Shown: piece by piece, positions 38,901 through 53,900 of the stretch
Numbering within the stretch: the first letter of the stretch is position 1
Layout of the letters: the number at the start of each line of letters is the position of its first letter
From: Nematostella vectensis
Lineage: Eukaryota; Cnidaria; Anthozoa; Actiniaria; Edwardsiidae
Direction of reading: 5' to 3'
Length of the DNA: 60,000 bases
Assembly (NCBI RefSeq): GCF_932526225.1
Contig: NC_064035.1
Span: 13,524,566 to 13,584,565 of the forward strand
The notes under the pieces: generated by a model
Database searches by the model: none
What the model saw: the letters and a program-made list of their open reading frames with translations, nothing else
What the model was told of the DNA's origin: nothing
Translations under genes and position numbers: made by a program

Positions 38901-41900
38901 CACTATTTTGACAGCTCATAGGATGACATCTTACTACTTTTTGGAAGATTCTACAGCAACTAGGTTTTGGGTGTCTCGAGCAACTTTTCCTTTGGTTGTT
39001 TCCTAATCTAGAGTTTTTATTTAATTTTGGGTCCCTCTAGGGACCAGCTCTTCTTAAATGTTTCTTGAAAAGCTGCTTAGATTTCTTACCTTTTTGCCTG
39101 CCCTTTGAAAAAATATCGACAGCATAGACTACAGAGAGGTTGGCTCTGAGTACTCTGATTGGTCCAGTGCCAGTCTTGGGTGCATACACGATCTGTTTAC
39201 GAGTCCAGTCACTCCAGAAGAGTGAATCCTCATATAAACTGATGCCAAATGGGTGTGGTACTTCGTTTCCTTGGTAAATCACCCGCCTTTTATACATAAA
39301 AAAAAAACACTCACAAACCATTTAAGAAACATTAGGAAACCTCCTACAAACAAACTCTAAGAAACCATCAACAAACACCTGGAAACCTTCTACCAAAGAA
39401 CTCTTAAGATTCAACAAATACTCAGATACCTTCGAGAAAAGATTTATGTACTCGTCAAAAAAACGCTCATAGGGATTGACTACAAAGATACTATAGCTGG
39501 AGATCTAAAGTCGGCAACGAGCACAAATACAATACGTGGAGAGCATAGAAATATGGTATAACTATTCGACTTAGTTCTGGTCTATCATGCAGGCTCCGTG
39601 TGTGTCACAAATCATCCTCCCAGCAGCAGCTTTAAAAAAAGTAATATAGAGGCTCCACACTGCTATTCTCATCAATATGTTACGGGGCGAAATCAAAGAA
39701 AAACTGTTTCACAATTATTGGTTGTTATCATCTAAGCAGGCATAACACTATATGAAAATGGGAGAGCTAGTTATAGTATTTTAGATAGTAGTATTATCAT
39801 ACGGTAATCAATTAATGTTGTTAATATGGATCATTGCATGTATGCCCCCCTGAAGTTTAGCTTTTGTAGGAGGGAACTCCCTGAGTTTAGAATGAATACT
39901 ACTAATATTCTACCTTTAAGCAGTACTTATTAGTATTAGTTACTTATTTTAGAATTGCTTTTAAAAGATAGTAGTATTTTAGAATTCGCTTTTGAAAGAC
40001 GTCTTTACCTGTTCTTTCCATTTAGCTTGGCTGTCTCGATCGTATTCTTACTCGCATCACACCAGTATAACCGGTTGGTCTCAAAGTCAATGGTGAGCCC
40101 ATTAGGGTAGCCCATCCTCATGTGATGAACTATCACACGCCGGGATGATCCGTCCATCAAGGAGCGCTCTATACGAGGATTTGCTTGGTCCCAGTCGGTC
40201 CAGAACAGAAACCTAGCGGGCCACATTTAACGCAAGACATCAGTAACATAAGGCTAATTCAGGTGGAAAGCTGCATGCTTATAAGAAACGCAATACACCA
40301 GTAAAGCTATACAGTAAATTAATGTGTAGAAAAAGTAACAATGGCATTGAAAAGCAGAAGTAAATACATATTGTTGAAAGCATATGACGCAAGAATAGGC
40401 AGCAAATACAACTGCAACCCAATCACACCGAACCATCCACCAAATGGAACCAATACAATCACCCAATAGGACCAATAGGAAGCACTCTACCCTGCGATTA
40501 CTGTACTTTTATGGTAATAAATTGAGTTGCTTAAAGCCGTGGTCAAATATCCTTACTAGCAGAACAGGACCCACTCAATCACCCTAGCACCCACCAAATG
40601 GGACCCACCCAATTACCCTAGCACCAACCAAATGGGACCCACCCAAACACCCTAATCACCAGCCCCATGGGATCAAGTGTACAGGGATTGCAAGGGTTAT
40701 CTATCAGTTACTTACCCTTTTGTGGGGTGAATAGCGATGGCACGTGGTTTGCTGATGTTTTGTGTAACAATGAACAAAGTGTACGACCCGTCAAGTCGTG
40801 CGACGCCAATACGTGGCGTACCCGCATCAGTCCAGTAGATGTTCTTGGCTATCCAATCAAACACAATCCCTTCGGGCTTGGACAGTTCTACAATGGTAGA
40901 TAACGACAGTGTTCATACCAATTACAGACAAAAGATCTAGGCAAACATTTAACCTTAACATACATTGGACAGTTCTACAATGGTAATAATAATAACGACT
41001 GTGTTCATACCAACTTGGACTGTGTTCATACCGATTACCGGTACAAGTTTTAGGCAAACACTAAACTTAAACATATTATTGATCGTAAATGAGTAAAAAC
41101 CACAGCACTAATCATGACAATGATACTACTTGCATTACATGCTAAGAACACAAATAACCATAACCAGAAAAGCGAGCCCTTTGGCTGCATGGCAATAACA
41201 ATTAAGTCGTAGTACATGGTAACTTTCAACATATATCTAGAAAATACAATTGAAATCTACTCTTGACCAAGCTAAAGACAAGCCCCTCGAGCGTGCAGAG
41301 CTTTTAACCCCTACAGACCAACAGTTTTTATAATTGAGCAACAATGTTTAAGCAACCAGGCGATATCGGTAACATACTCACCACTATCAACGACAGAGGT
41401 CTTTTTAGAGCCGTTCAGTTTTGCTCTGTAAACGGCGTCGAGCCTGATGTCTGACCAGTAGACATAACCGTCCTGCGCATCACAGGTCACGCCCACGGCG
41501 TTGCTGAGCCCGGCCTGGGAGACCATCTGGTCAGTGGTCTCGTTAGGATCCAGGGATATACCCCGAACCTCGTTACGTGCGGCATACACCAGTAGGATGA
41601 CGTCATCTGGTGACAAGAGAGAAAGAATTAGGGAGATTACATTAGTAGAAAGAGATGGTGGCAAGACAGATAAATAAATCGGTATCATAAACGAGTACAA
41701 ATCCTTTATCTGGTGGCAAGTCAGAGAAATAAGTCGGTACCATACACGACTAAATCTTTTATTTTGTGGCAAGACAGATAAATAAATCGGTACCATAAAC
41801 GAGTACAAATTCTTTATCTGGTGGCAAGGCAGAGAAATAAATCGGTACCATACATGAGTACAATCCATTATCTGGCGGCAAGGCAGAGAAATAAATCGGT

Positions 41901-44900
41901 ACCATACACGAGTACAATCCTTTATCTGGCGGCAAGGCAGAGAAATAAATCGGTACCATAAACGAGTTACAAATCCTTTATCTTAAGGCAAGACAGAGAA
42001 ACTAATCAGTACAATACACAGTACAAATTTTTTATCTTGTGGCAAGACAGAGAAACTAATTGGTACCACACACGAGTACAAATCTGGTGGCAAGCGAGGG
42101 AGAAATCGGTAACTTAGCGGGCTTAACCGTGATGGTTTTCAAATATTTCAAAAGAGGTCAGTGGGCTTGTTCTAAAATATACCTGAGCAGCTGCGCTTGT
42201 TATAGGTGAGCCTCATTCCTGTTGGGCAGCGACAAACCGCGCCATCAGGAATCAAAAGACACAGATGCGAACATGACTTGTTGGCACATCGATCAACACC
42301 TGGTGAAGGAATACACGTGACGCGTTACAGCCGTTTGCAACATTACTTGGCCATCTTCTCACCTCTGAATTCAAAACTGGAAATACTCGTCCGTATATCA
42401 AAGCATATATTTTCACATATAATTTGATTGACATCTCGATTTACGTCACAAATGATTTGGACCAGGGACATTCAGTTTTTGAATGGCCCTGGTTTGGCCT
42501 TTTTTCCGAAGTTTGACCAAAATACCTCAATATTACAGATTTGAATTATTCCCGCGAACGCGAGTTTTTTAGGGTCTATACGAACCACATACTATGTGGA
42601 AGATAAACATATCAAGAATTGACCAAATCTATCAACTCTGAAAGGTTTTATGGACTAGTCACGATGGTAACAATAGATAAATGGCGATAAGCCTGGGCGG
42701 AAAGCATGCACTGACTAGAGTTGAGGTAAAAGTCAGGAAAAAGCTGCTATGGTCGGGGTTAGAGAGTAATGTAATCATGTATTTTGTGTATTTCATGTCG
42801 ATTAGAGTTCACTTTGTGGCTATGGGTGCCGCATATCCAGGGAGAGTTCTGGTTGGGGTTAGAGGGTAAGCATTACCTCTTGGTTGTCGAAGAGGATGCA
42901 CGGCATGTATATCCATGGGTTTAGACACCCCGGCTGACAGTAATGTCACGTTTTCACCAGGCAACTTGCTGACACGAAGGACATGCTTACTCTGCCAGTC
43001 AGTCCAATAAAGATAATCCTCAAATAAGGTCATCGCAAATGGGTGGTTAATTTGTCGGCTTCCTGACAGCACAATGCGTTTGCTGGAGCCATCATACTCG
43101 CATGACACGATGTGGTCGAGTTTGGCGTCAATCCAGTATACACGTCTACGGGTGTAGACAAAAGAAAAACATTATGTCACTGTGGGAGGCTCGTAGGTAG
43201 TACGAGAAATGAGTAATTGCCATTGACAAAAAGATAAATTGGTATACCCTCGTGCACTCCAAGATACATCAAGATACATCAAGATACATCAAGATACATA
43301 ACATAATAATACATAACATCCAAGATACTGGTGCTCCCCATCTCCCAGACACTTCCCACTTTAAGGCTTACCTCACTTACCACTGCGGGTTACGACGCAA
43401 AGATTCTTGAGCACAACCTTATTTAAATGCCTTTTGCGTAACGGACGTTTTTTGTGAATACTTACTTGGTAGCTAAGTCGAGTGTGAGCCCATTCGGCCA
43501 TACGATCTTAATGCCAAAGCTGATAACAAAACGATTAGAGCCGTCCAACCAGGAACGCTCGACCCGGGGAGACGTGCCCCAGTCAGTCCAAAATAAATAC
43601 CTGAAACATTTGCACATCAAAAATTAACACTCAAGCTGACAGGACAAAGGTCTGCGAAAACAAATATCTGAAAGATCGATTAAAGTAGAATGATAATTTA
43701 TGAAGACAAACAACGGTCAGTCCAAAACAACACATCTGAAACATCAATAAAACAAAAATGGCCATAAAGTCGAGAAAAACAAGTCCCGAGCAAATAAAAT
43801 CTGAAACATCGGTTTTATGAAATAACCACTGAAACAAACATTAGAAACAAGTAGTACAAAAAGGTAAGTACAAGAAGAATATCGTATAAAGACCAAAACA
43901 TAAAACTTACCCAGCATTTGAGTCCAAGACCAAACCCCTGGGGGACTCCACATCTTCACTAAGCAGCACCCTACGCCATTTTCCTTCTAGGGTTGACACT
44001 TCGATTCTATCCGAACGCATGTCAGACCAATACAGATTGCGGCCAATCCAGTCTACTGCCACCCCTGCCGATGTTTGGGTGGCAATGTGTTACAAAGTAT
44101 TACAAATAAATAATTGAAAACAAAGACTGTACACAAGTCACCCTAGTCAATATGGTTTACACAAACACTGACTAACCTTTAGCGCTTTACCTAAAGGTTA
44201 GTTTGCGGCACTACATGATGATTACCTGTGCCACTTAAGTTAGACCAACTTGTGTCTGCCATTAACATTAATAAGTACATCAATGATAAGGTCCTCGTGT
44301 CCTGTGCCATACTAAAATAGGGCCAACTTTAGACTTCCCAGCATAATTATCAAGCGCATTAGGGACAAGGTCCTTGAGTCTGTGGCATTTAAGTAAGACC
44401 AACCTTAGACTTACCTTCCGCAGTAATAAGCGCATCCGTGATAAGGTCCTCACGTCCTGTGCCATTAAAGTACGACCTACTGATGACCTTTTTATAAACG
44501 TCAGACCAATAGAGGCGCTTCTCTCGCCAGTCAAAGTCAATGCCGATGGTGTTTCGCAGTCGGCGTACAGCAAAGGTGTAGGACTGAGAGGGAGGGAGAC
44601 CCAGCTTTCGGATTTCACGACGAGTAGAAAAATACAAAAACGGGCGAATTGAGTCTGTAAGTGACAAGATGCACGTGGTTAGTAGGGTAGTGCGGTTGGT
44701 AGAATGATTGAACTATGAAAAAGTTAAATCGAAGACAAAAAGGGGGAGAGATAAGCAGCAAAGTAGATTAGAAAAAGAGGAAAATAGATTACCATAGTGA
44801 AGCTGGCAGGCAACTCAGCAGGCAACTCGGTGAAGTTAGCAGGCAACTCAAATGTGATGATTTGTGTAATATCTCGGCAGGTATTTGGCCGATTGTCACG

Positions 44901-47900
44901 AAATTTTGACACGATTGTACAAAAAGTACAACAAACATATTCATGCATGTATGATATCAAATATTATTAATCACGTGACTGTGTGACGTTGAACGTTCCA
45001 GCAGGCAAGTCGTTACATCACAATTGTCGCGATAACTACGTCCCCTTTTTACCGATAGTCATCAAACTTTAACCTAAGTGTACAAATGTAATAACGAAGA
45101 CAACGCCGTATTAGTTATTCTCATGACGTCATCAATCACGTGACCGTGGGAAAAAACATTTTCTCGAGTTCCTATTGAGAAAACATTACGAAACTTTCGA
45201 AATATGACAAATAGCACATGGGATTTTACAATCATGAACTTTTAAAATATGACGTCATCAATCACGTGACCGTGGGAAAAAAAGTCGATATCTAGAGTTC
45301 TGACTGAAATAACATTGCAAAACTTTCGAAATACGACAAATTATGTATGTCGTTATTAAAGCCTAACGTTTTTGGAATGTTTTCGTGATTTACTTTTATA
45401 AAAACTTTTAGCAGGCAACTTGACAGTACAGCAGGTAACTCGTGATGCACTGGGAATATCGTATTCGTCGTTATTAAAGCTTCACTTTTTTGGCATTTGT
45501 AAGTGATTAACTCGAATAGAAACATATACTGGAAATATCGTATTCGTCGTTGTTAAATGTTCACTTTTGGCACTTGCACGTGATTTACACATCTTAACCT
45601 GCACTGTAATTCCTACCGTTTCTCTGCCGTATCTACGCGTATTATTTTCGCTCGATATGGGCCATCGCTTAAGCTCATCGATTATCAGTCACTAACCTAG
45701 AGCGCGTATCCTAACAAACTCTCTCTCTACACGACACAATATAAAAACCCATACTCAAGGAGCCAACTGTCCAATACTTCTATAACCACTATCTATCTTC
45801 TATTTGCCATCATTGATTTGTCCCCTATCTGCACGCTTTCAGATATTATTCCTCACCGGTCTTGTTATTGACTTGATTTTTCACAAGCTCACATTACACT
45901 CACAGGAAATTATCAACAGGTAATTATCACCCTCGTTCAAAGGTCAAATACACTGTTCTGCCCTAACTCCAAGCCCGTTTTCTACATTTCATTTATAGCC
46001 ACAACTCTTAACTAACATCCCCAATGCAATACACCATATATAATAGCCATAATTGCACACTTTAACCCACACACTAACGTCTATCACCATACATTTTATA
46101 ACCCCACACAGCCGCCTCGGTACGAATACCAGATTTAAATGTTCACTTTTTGGCATTTGTAAGTAATTTACTCGAACAAAAACATATAACAGGCAACTCG
46201 ACAGTACAGCAGGTAACTCGTTATACACTGGGAATATTGTATTCGTTGTTGTTACAGCTTCACTTTTTGGCATTTATACGTGATTTACTTTAATAAAAAC
46301 ATATAGCAGGCAACTCAATAGTACAGCAGCTAACTCGTTATGCGCTGGGAATATCGTATTCGTCGTCATTCAAGCTTCACTTTTTTGGAATTTGTACGTG
46401 ATTTACTTTAATAAAAACATATAGCAGGTAACTCGTTATGCGCTGGGAATATCGTATTCGTCGTTGTTAAATGTTCACTTTTTGGTATTTATACGTGATT
46501 TACTTTAATAAAAACATATAGCAGGCAACTCGACAAGCAGGTAACTCGTTATGCGCTGGGAATATCGTATTCGTCGTCATTCAAGCTTCACTTTTTTGGA
46601 ATTTGTACGTGATTTACTTTAATAAAAACATATAGCAGGCAACTCGACAGTACAGCAGGTAACTCGTTATACACTGGGAATATTGTATTCGTCGTCATTC
46701 AAGCTTCACTTTTTTGGAATTTGTACGTGATTTACTTTAATAAAAACATATAGCAGGCAACTCGACAGTACAGCAGGTAACTCGTTATGCACTGGGAATA
46801 TCGTATTCGTCGTTATTGAAGCTTCACTTTTTCGTATTTGTACATGATTTACTTTAATAAAAACATATAGCAGGCAACTCGACAGTACAGCAGGTAACTC
46901 GTTATGCACTGGGAATATCGTATTCGTCGTCATTCAAGCTTCACTTTTTTGGAATTTGTACGTGATTTACTTTAATAAAAACATATAGCAGGCAACTCGA
47001 CAGTACAGCAGGTAACTCGTTATGCACTGGGAATATCGTATTCGTCGTCATTCAAGCTTCACTTTTTTGGAATTTGTACGTGATTTACTTTAATAAAAAC
47101 ATACAGCAGGCAACTCGACAGTACAGCAGGTAACTCGTTATGCGCTGGGAATATCGTATTCGTCGTCATTCAAGCTTCACTTTTTTGGAATTTGTACGTG
47201 ATTTACTTTAATAAAAACATATAGCAGGCAACTCGACAGTACAGCAGGTAACTCGTTATGCACTGGGAATATCGTATTCGTCGTTATTGAAGCTTCACTT
47301 TTTCGTATTTGTACATGATTTACTTTAATAAAAACATATAGCAGGCAACTCGACAGTACAGCAGGTAACTCGTTATGCACTGGGAATATCGTATTCGTCG
47401 TCATTCAAGCTTCACTTTTTTGGAATTTGTACGTGATTTACTTTAATAAAAACATATAGCAGGCAACTCGACAGTACAGCAGGTAACTCGTTATGCGCTG
47501 GGAATATCGTATTCGTCGTCATTCAAGCTTCACTTTTTTGGAATTTGTACGTGATTTACTTTAATAAAAACATATAGCAGGCAACTCGACAGTACAGCAG
47601 GTAACTCGTTATGCGCTGGGAATATCGTATTCGTCGTCATTCAAGCTTCACTTTTTTGGAATTTGTACGTGATTTACTTTAATAAAAACATATAGCAGGC
47701 AACTCGACAGTACAGCAGGTAACTCGTTATGCACTGGGAATATCGTATTCGTCGTTATTGAAGCTTCACTTTTTCGTATTTGTACATGATTTACTTTAAT
47801 AAAAACATATAGCAGGCAACTCGACAGTACAGCAGGTAACTCGTTATGCACTGGGAATATCGTATTCGTCGTCATTCAAGCTTCACTTTTTTGGAATTTG

Positions 47901-50900
47901 TACGTGATTTACTTTAATAAAAACATATAGCAGGCAACTCGACAGTACAGCAGGTAACTCGTTATGCACTGGGAATATCGTATTCGTCGTCATTCAAGCT
48001 TCACTTTTTTGGAATTTGTACGTGATTTACTTTAATAAAAACATATAGCAGGCAACTCGACAAGCAGGTAACTCGTTATGCGCTGGGAATATCGTATTCG
48101 TCGTCATTCAAGCTTCACTTTTTTGGAATTTGTACGTGATTTACTTTAATAAAAACATACAGCAGGCAACTCGACAGTACAGCAGGTAACTCGTTATGCG
48201 CTGGGAATATCGTATTCGTCGTCATTCAAGCTTCACTTTTTTGGAATTTGTACGTGATTTACTTTAATAAAAACATATAGCAGGCAACTCGACAGTACAG
48301 CAGGTAACTCGTTATGCACTGGGAATATCGTATTCGTCGTTATTGAAGCTTCACTTTTTCGTATTTGTACATGATTTACTTTAATAAAAACATATAGCAG
48401 GCAACTCGACAGTACAGCAGGTAACTCGTTATGCACTGGGAATATCGTATTCTTCGTCATTCAAGCTTCACTTTTTTGGAATTTGTACGTGATTTACTTT
48501 AATAAAAACATATAGCAGGCAACTCGACAGTACAGCAGGTAACTCGTTATGCGCTGGGAATATCGTATTCGTCGTCATTCAAGCTTCACTTTTTTGGAAT
48601 TTGTACGTGATTTACTTTAATAAAAACATATAGCAGGCAACTCGACAGTACAGCAGGTAACTCGTTATGCGCTGGGAATATCGTATTCGTCGTTATTGAA
48701 GCTTCACTTTTTCGTATTTGTACGTGATTTACTTTAATAAAAACATATAGCAGGCAACTCGACAGTACAGCAGGTAACTCGTTATGCGCTGGGAATATCG
48801 TATTCGTCGTTGCTAAGCTTCACTTTTTTGGAATTTGTACGTGATTTACTTTAATAAAAACATATAGCAGGCAACTCGACAGTACAGCAGGTAACTCGTT
48901 ATGCACTGGGAATATCGTATTCGTCGTCGTTCAAGCTTCACTTTTTTGGAATTTGTACGTGATTTACTTTAATAAAAACATATAGCAGGCAACTCGACAA
49001 GCAGGTAACTCGTTATGCGCTGGGAAGATCGTATTCGTCGTCATTCAAGCTTCACTTTTTTGGAATTTGTACGTGATTTACTTTAATAAAAACATACAGC
49101 AGGCAACTCGACAGTACAGCAGGTAACTCGTTATGCGCTGGGAATATCGTATTCGTCGTCATTCAAGCTTCACTTTTTTGGAATTTGTACGTGATTTACT
49201 TTAATAAAAACATATAGCAGGCAACTCGACAGTACAGCAGGTAACTCGTTATGCACTGGGAATATCGTATTCGTCGTCATTCAAGCTTCACTTTTTTGGA
49301 ATTTGTACGTGATTTACTTTAATAAAAACATATAGCAGGCAACTCGACAGTACAGCAGGTAACTCGTTATGCGCTGGGAATATCGTATTCGTCGTCATTC
49401 AAGCTTCACTTTTTTGGAATTTGTACTGTACTGTCGAGTTGCCTGCTATATGTTTTTATTAAAGTAAATCACGTACAAATTCCAAAAAAGTGAAGCTTGA
49501 ATGACGACGAATACGATATTCCCAGTGCATAACGAGTTACCTGCTGTACTGTCGAGTTGCCTGCTATATGTTTTTATTAAAGTAAATCATGTACAAATAC
49601 GAAAAAGTGAAGCTTCAATAACGACGAATACGATATTCCCAGTGCATAACGAGTTACCTGCTGTACTGTCGAGTTGCCTGCTATATGTTTTTATTAAAGT
49701 AAATCACGTACAAATACGAAAAAGTGAAGCTTCAATAACGACGAATACGATATTCCCAGCGCATAACGAGTTACCTGCTGTACTGTCGAGTTGCCTGCTA
49801 TATGTTTTTATTAAAGTAAATCACGTACAAATTCCAAAAAAGTGAAGCTTGAATGACGACGAATACGATATTCCCAGCGCATAACGAGTTACCTGCTGTA
49901 CTGTCGAGTTGCCTGCTATATGTTTTTATTAAAGTAAATCACGTACAAATTCCAAAAAAGTGAAGCTTGAATGACGACGAATACGATATTCCCAGCGCAT
50001 AACGAGTTACCTGCTGTACTGTCGAGTTGCCTGCTATATGTTTTTATTAAAGTAAATCATGTACAAATACGAAAAAGTGAAGCTTGAATGACGACGAATA
50101 CGATATTCCCAGCGCATAACGAGTTACCTGCTGTACTGTCGAGTTGCCTGCTATATGTTTTTATTAAAGTAAATCACGTACAAATTCCAAAAAAGTGAAG
50201 CTTGAATGACGACGAATACGATATTCCCAGCGCATAACGAGTTACCTGCTGTACTGTCGAGTTCTCTGCTATATGTTTTTATTAAAGTAAATCATGTACA
50301 AATACCAAAAAGTGAACATTTAACAACGACGAATACGATATTCCCAGCGCATAACGAGTTACCTGCTGTACTGTAGAGTTGCCTGCTATATGTTTTTATT
50401 AAAGTAAATCACGTATAAATACCAAAAAGTGAACATTTAACAACGACGAATACGATATTCCCAGCGCATAACGAGTTACCTGCTGTACTGTCGAGTTGCC
50501 TGCTATATGTTTTTATTAAAGTAAATCACGTACAAATTCCAAAAAAGTGAAGCTTGAATGACGACGAATACGATATTCCCAGCGCATAACGAGTTACCTG
50601 CTGTACTGTCGAGTTGCCTGCTGTATGTTTTTATTAAAGTAAATCACGTACAAATTCCAAAAAAGTGAAGCTTGAATGACGACGAATACGATATTCCCAG
50701 TGCATAACGAGCTACCTGCTGTACTGTCGAGTTGCCTGCTATATGTTTTTATTAAAGTAAATCATGTACAAATACGAAAAAGTGAAGTTTCAATAACGAC
50801 GAATACGATATTCCCAGCGCATAACGAGTTACCTGCTGTACTGTCGAGTTGCCTGCTATATGTTTTTATTAAAGTAAATCACGTACAAATTCCAAAAAAG

Positions 50901-53900
50901 TGAAGCTTGAATGACGACGAATACGATATTCCCAGCGCATAACGAGTTACCTGCTGTACTGTCGAGTTGCCTGCTATATGTTTTTATTAAAGTAAATCAC
51001 GTACAAATTCCAAAAAAGTGAAGCTTGAATGACGACGAATACGATATTCCCAGCGCATAACGAGTTACCTGCTGTACTGTCGAGTTGCCTGCTATATGTT
51101 TTTATTAAAGTAAATCATGTACAAATACGAAAAAGTGAAGCTTGAATGACGACGAATACGATATTCCCAGCGCATAACGAGTTACCTGCTGTACTGTCGA
51201 GTTGCCTGCTATATGTTTTTATTAAAGTAAATCACGTACAAATTCCAAAAAAGTGAAGCTTGAATGACGACGAATACGATATTCCCAGCGCATAACGAGT
51301 TACCTGCTGTACTGTCGAGTTCCCTGCTATATGTTTTTATTAAAGTAAATCATGTACAAATACCAAAAAGTGAACATTTAACAACGACGAATACGATATT
51401 CCCAGCGCATAACGAGTTACCTGCTGTACTGTAGAGTTGCCTGCTATATGTTTTTATTAAAGTAAATCACGTATAAATACCAAAAAGTGAACATTTAACA
51501 ACGACGAATACGATATTCCCAGCGCATAACGAGTTACCTGCTGTACTGTCGAGTTGCCTGCTATATGTTTTTATTAAAGTAAATCACGTACAAATTCCAA
51601 AAAAGTGAAGCTTGAATGACGACGAATACGATATTCCCAGCGCATAACGAGTTACCTGCTGTACTGTCGAGTTGCCTGCTATATGTTTTTATTAAAGTAA
51701 ATCATGTACAAATACGAAAAAGTGAAGCTTCAATAACGACGAATACGATATTCCCAGCGCATAACGAGTTACCTGCTGTACTGTCGAGTTGCCTGCTATA
51801 TGTTTTTATTAAAGTAAATCACGTACAAATTCCAAAAAAGTGAAGCTTGAATGACGACGAATACGATATTCCCAGCGCATAACGAGTTACCTGCTGTACT
51901 GTCGAGTTGCCTGCTATATGTTTTTATTAAAGTAAATCATGTACAAATACCAAAAAGTGAAGCTTGAATGACGACGAATACGATATTCCCAGTGCATAAC
52001 GAGTTACCTGCTGTACTGTCGAGTTGCCTGCTATATGTTTTTATTAAAGTAAATCATGTACAAATACCAAAAAGTGAAGCTTGAATGACGACGAATACGA
52101 TATTCCCAGCGCATAACGAGTTACCTGCTGTACTGTCGAGTTGCCTGCTATATGTTTTTATTAAAGTAAATCATGTACAAATTCCAAAAAGTGAACATTT
52201 AACAACGACGAATACGATATTCCCAGCGCATAACGAGTTACCTGCTGTACTGTAGAGTTGCCTGCTATATGTTTTTATTAAAGTAAATCACGTATAAATA
52301 CCAAAAAGTGAACATTTAACAACGACGAATACGATATTCCCAGCGCATAACGAGTTACCTGCTGTACTGTCGAGTTGCCTGCTATATGTTTTTATTAAAG
52401 TAAATCACGTACAAATTCCAAAAAAAGTGAAGCTTGAATGACGACGAATACGATATCTCCAGCGCATAACGAGTTACCTGCTGTACTGTCGAGTTGCCTG
52501 CTATATGTTTTTATTAAAGTAAATCACGTACAAATTCCAAAAAAGTGAAGCTTGAATGACGACGAATACGATATTCCCAGTGCATAACGAGTTACCTGCT
52601 GTACTGTCGAGTTGCCTGCTATATGTTTTTATTAAAGTAAATCATGTACAAATACGAAAAAGTGAAGCTTCAATAACGACGAATACGATATTCCCAGCGC
52701 ATAACGAGTTACCTGCTGTACTGTCGAGTTGCCTGCTATATGTTTTTATTAAAGTAAATCACGTACAAATTCCAAAAAAGTGAAGCTTGAATGACGACGA
52801 ATACGATATTCCCAGCGCATAACGAGTTACCTGCTGTACTGTCGAGTTGCCTGCTATATGTTTTTATTAAAGTAAATCACGTACAAATTCCAAAAAAGTG
52901 AAGCTTGAATGACGACGAATACGATATTCCCAGCGCATAACGAGTTACCTGCTGTACTGTCGAGTTGCCTGCTATATGTTTTTATTAAAGTAAATCACGT
53001 ACAAATTCCAAAAAAGTGAAGCTTGAATGACGACGAATACGATATTCCCAGTGCATAACGAGTTACCTGCTGTACTGTCGAGTTGCCTGCTATATGTTTT
53101 TATTAAAGTAAATCATGTACAAATACGAAAAAGTGAAGCTTCAATAACGACGAATACGATATTCCCAGTGCATAACGAGTTACCTGCTGTACTGTCGAGT
53201 TGCCTGCTATATGTTTTTATTAAAGTAAATCACGTACAAATTCCAAAAAAGTGAAGCTTGAATGACGACGAATACGATATTCCCAGCGCATAACGAGTTA
53301 CCTGCTGTACTGTCGAGTTGCCTGCTATATGTTTTTATTAAAGTAAATCACGTACAAATTCCAAAAAAGTGAAGCTTGAATGACGACGAATACGATATTC
53401 CCAGCGCATAACGAGTTACCTGCTGTACTGTCGAGTTGCCTGCTATATGTTTTTATTAAAGTAAATCATGTACAAATACGAAAAAGTGAAGCTTGAATGA
53501 CGACGAATACGATATTCCCAGCGCATAACGAGTTACCTGCTGTACTGTCGAGTTGCCTGCTATATGTTTTTATTAAAGTAAATCACGTACAAATTCCAAA
53601 AAAGTGAAGCTTGAATGACGACGAATACGATATTCCCAGCGCATAACGAGTTACCTGCTGTACTGTCGAGTTCTCTGCTATATGTTTTTATTAAAGTAAA
53701 TCATGTACAAATACCAAAAAGTGAACATTTAACAACGACGAATACGATATTCCCAGCGCATAACGAGTTACCTGCTGTACTGTAGAGTTGCCTGCTATAT
53801 GTTTTTATTAAAGTAAATCACGTATAAATACCAAAAAGTGAACATTTAACAACGACGAATACGATATTCCCAGCGCATAACGAGTTACCTGCTGTACTGT

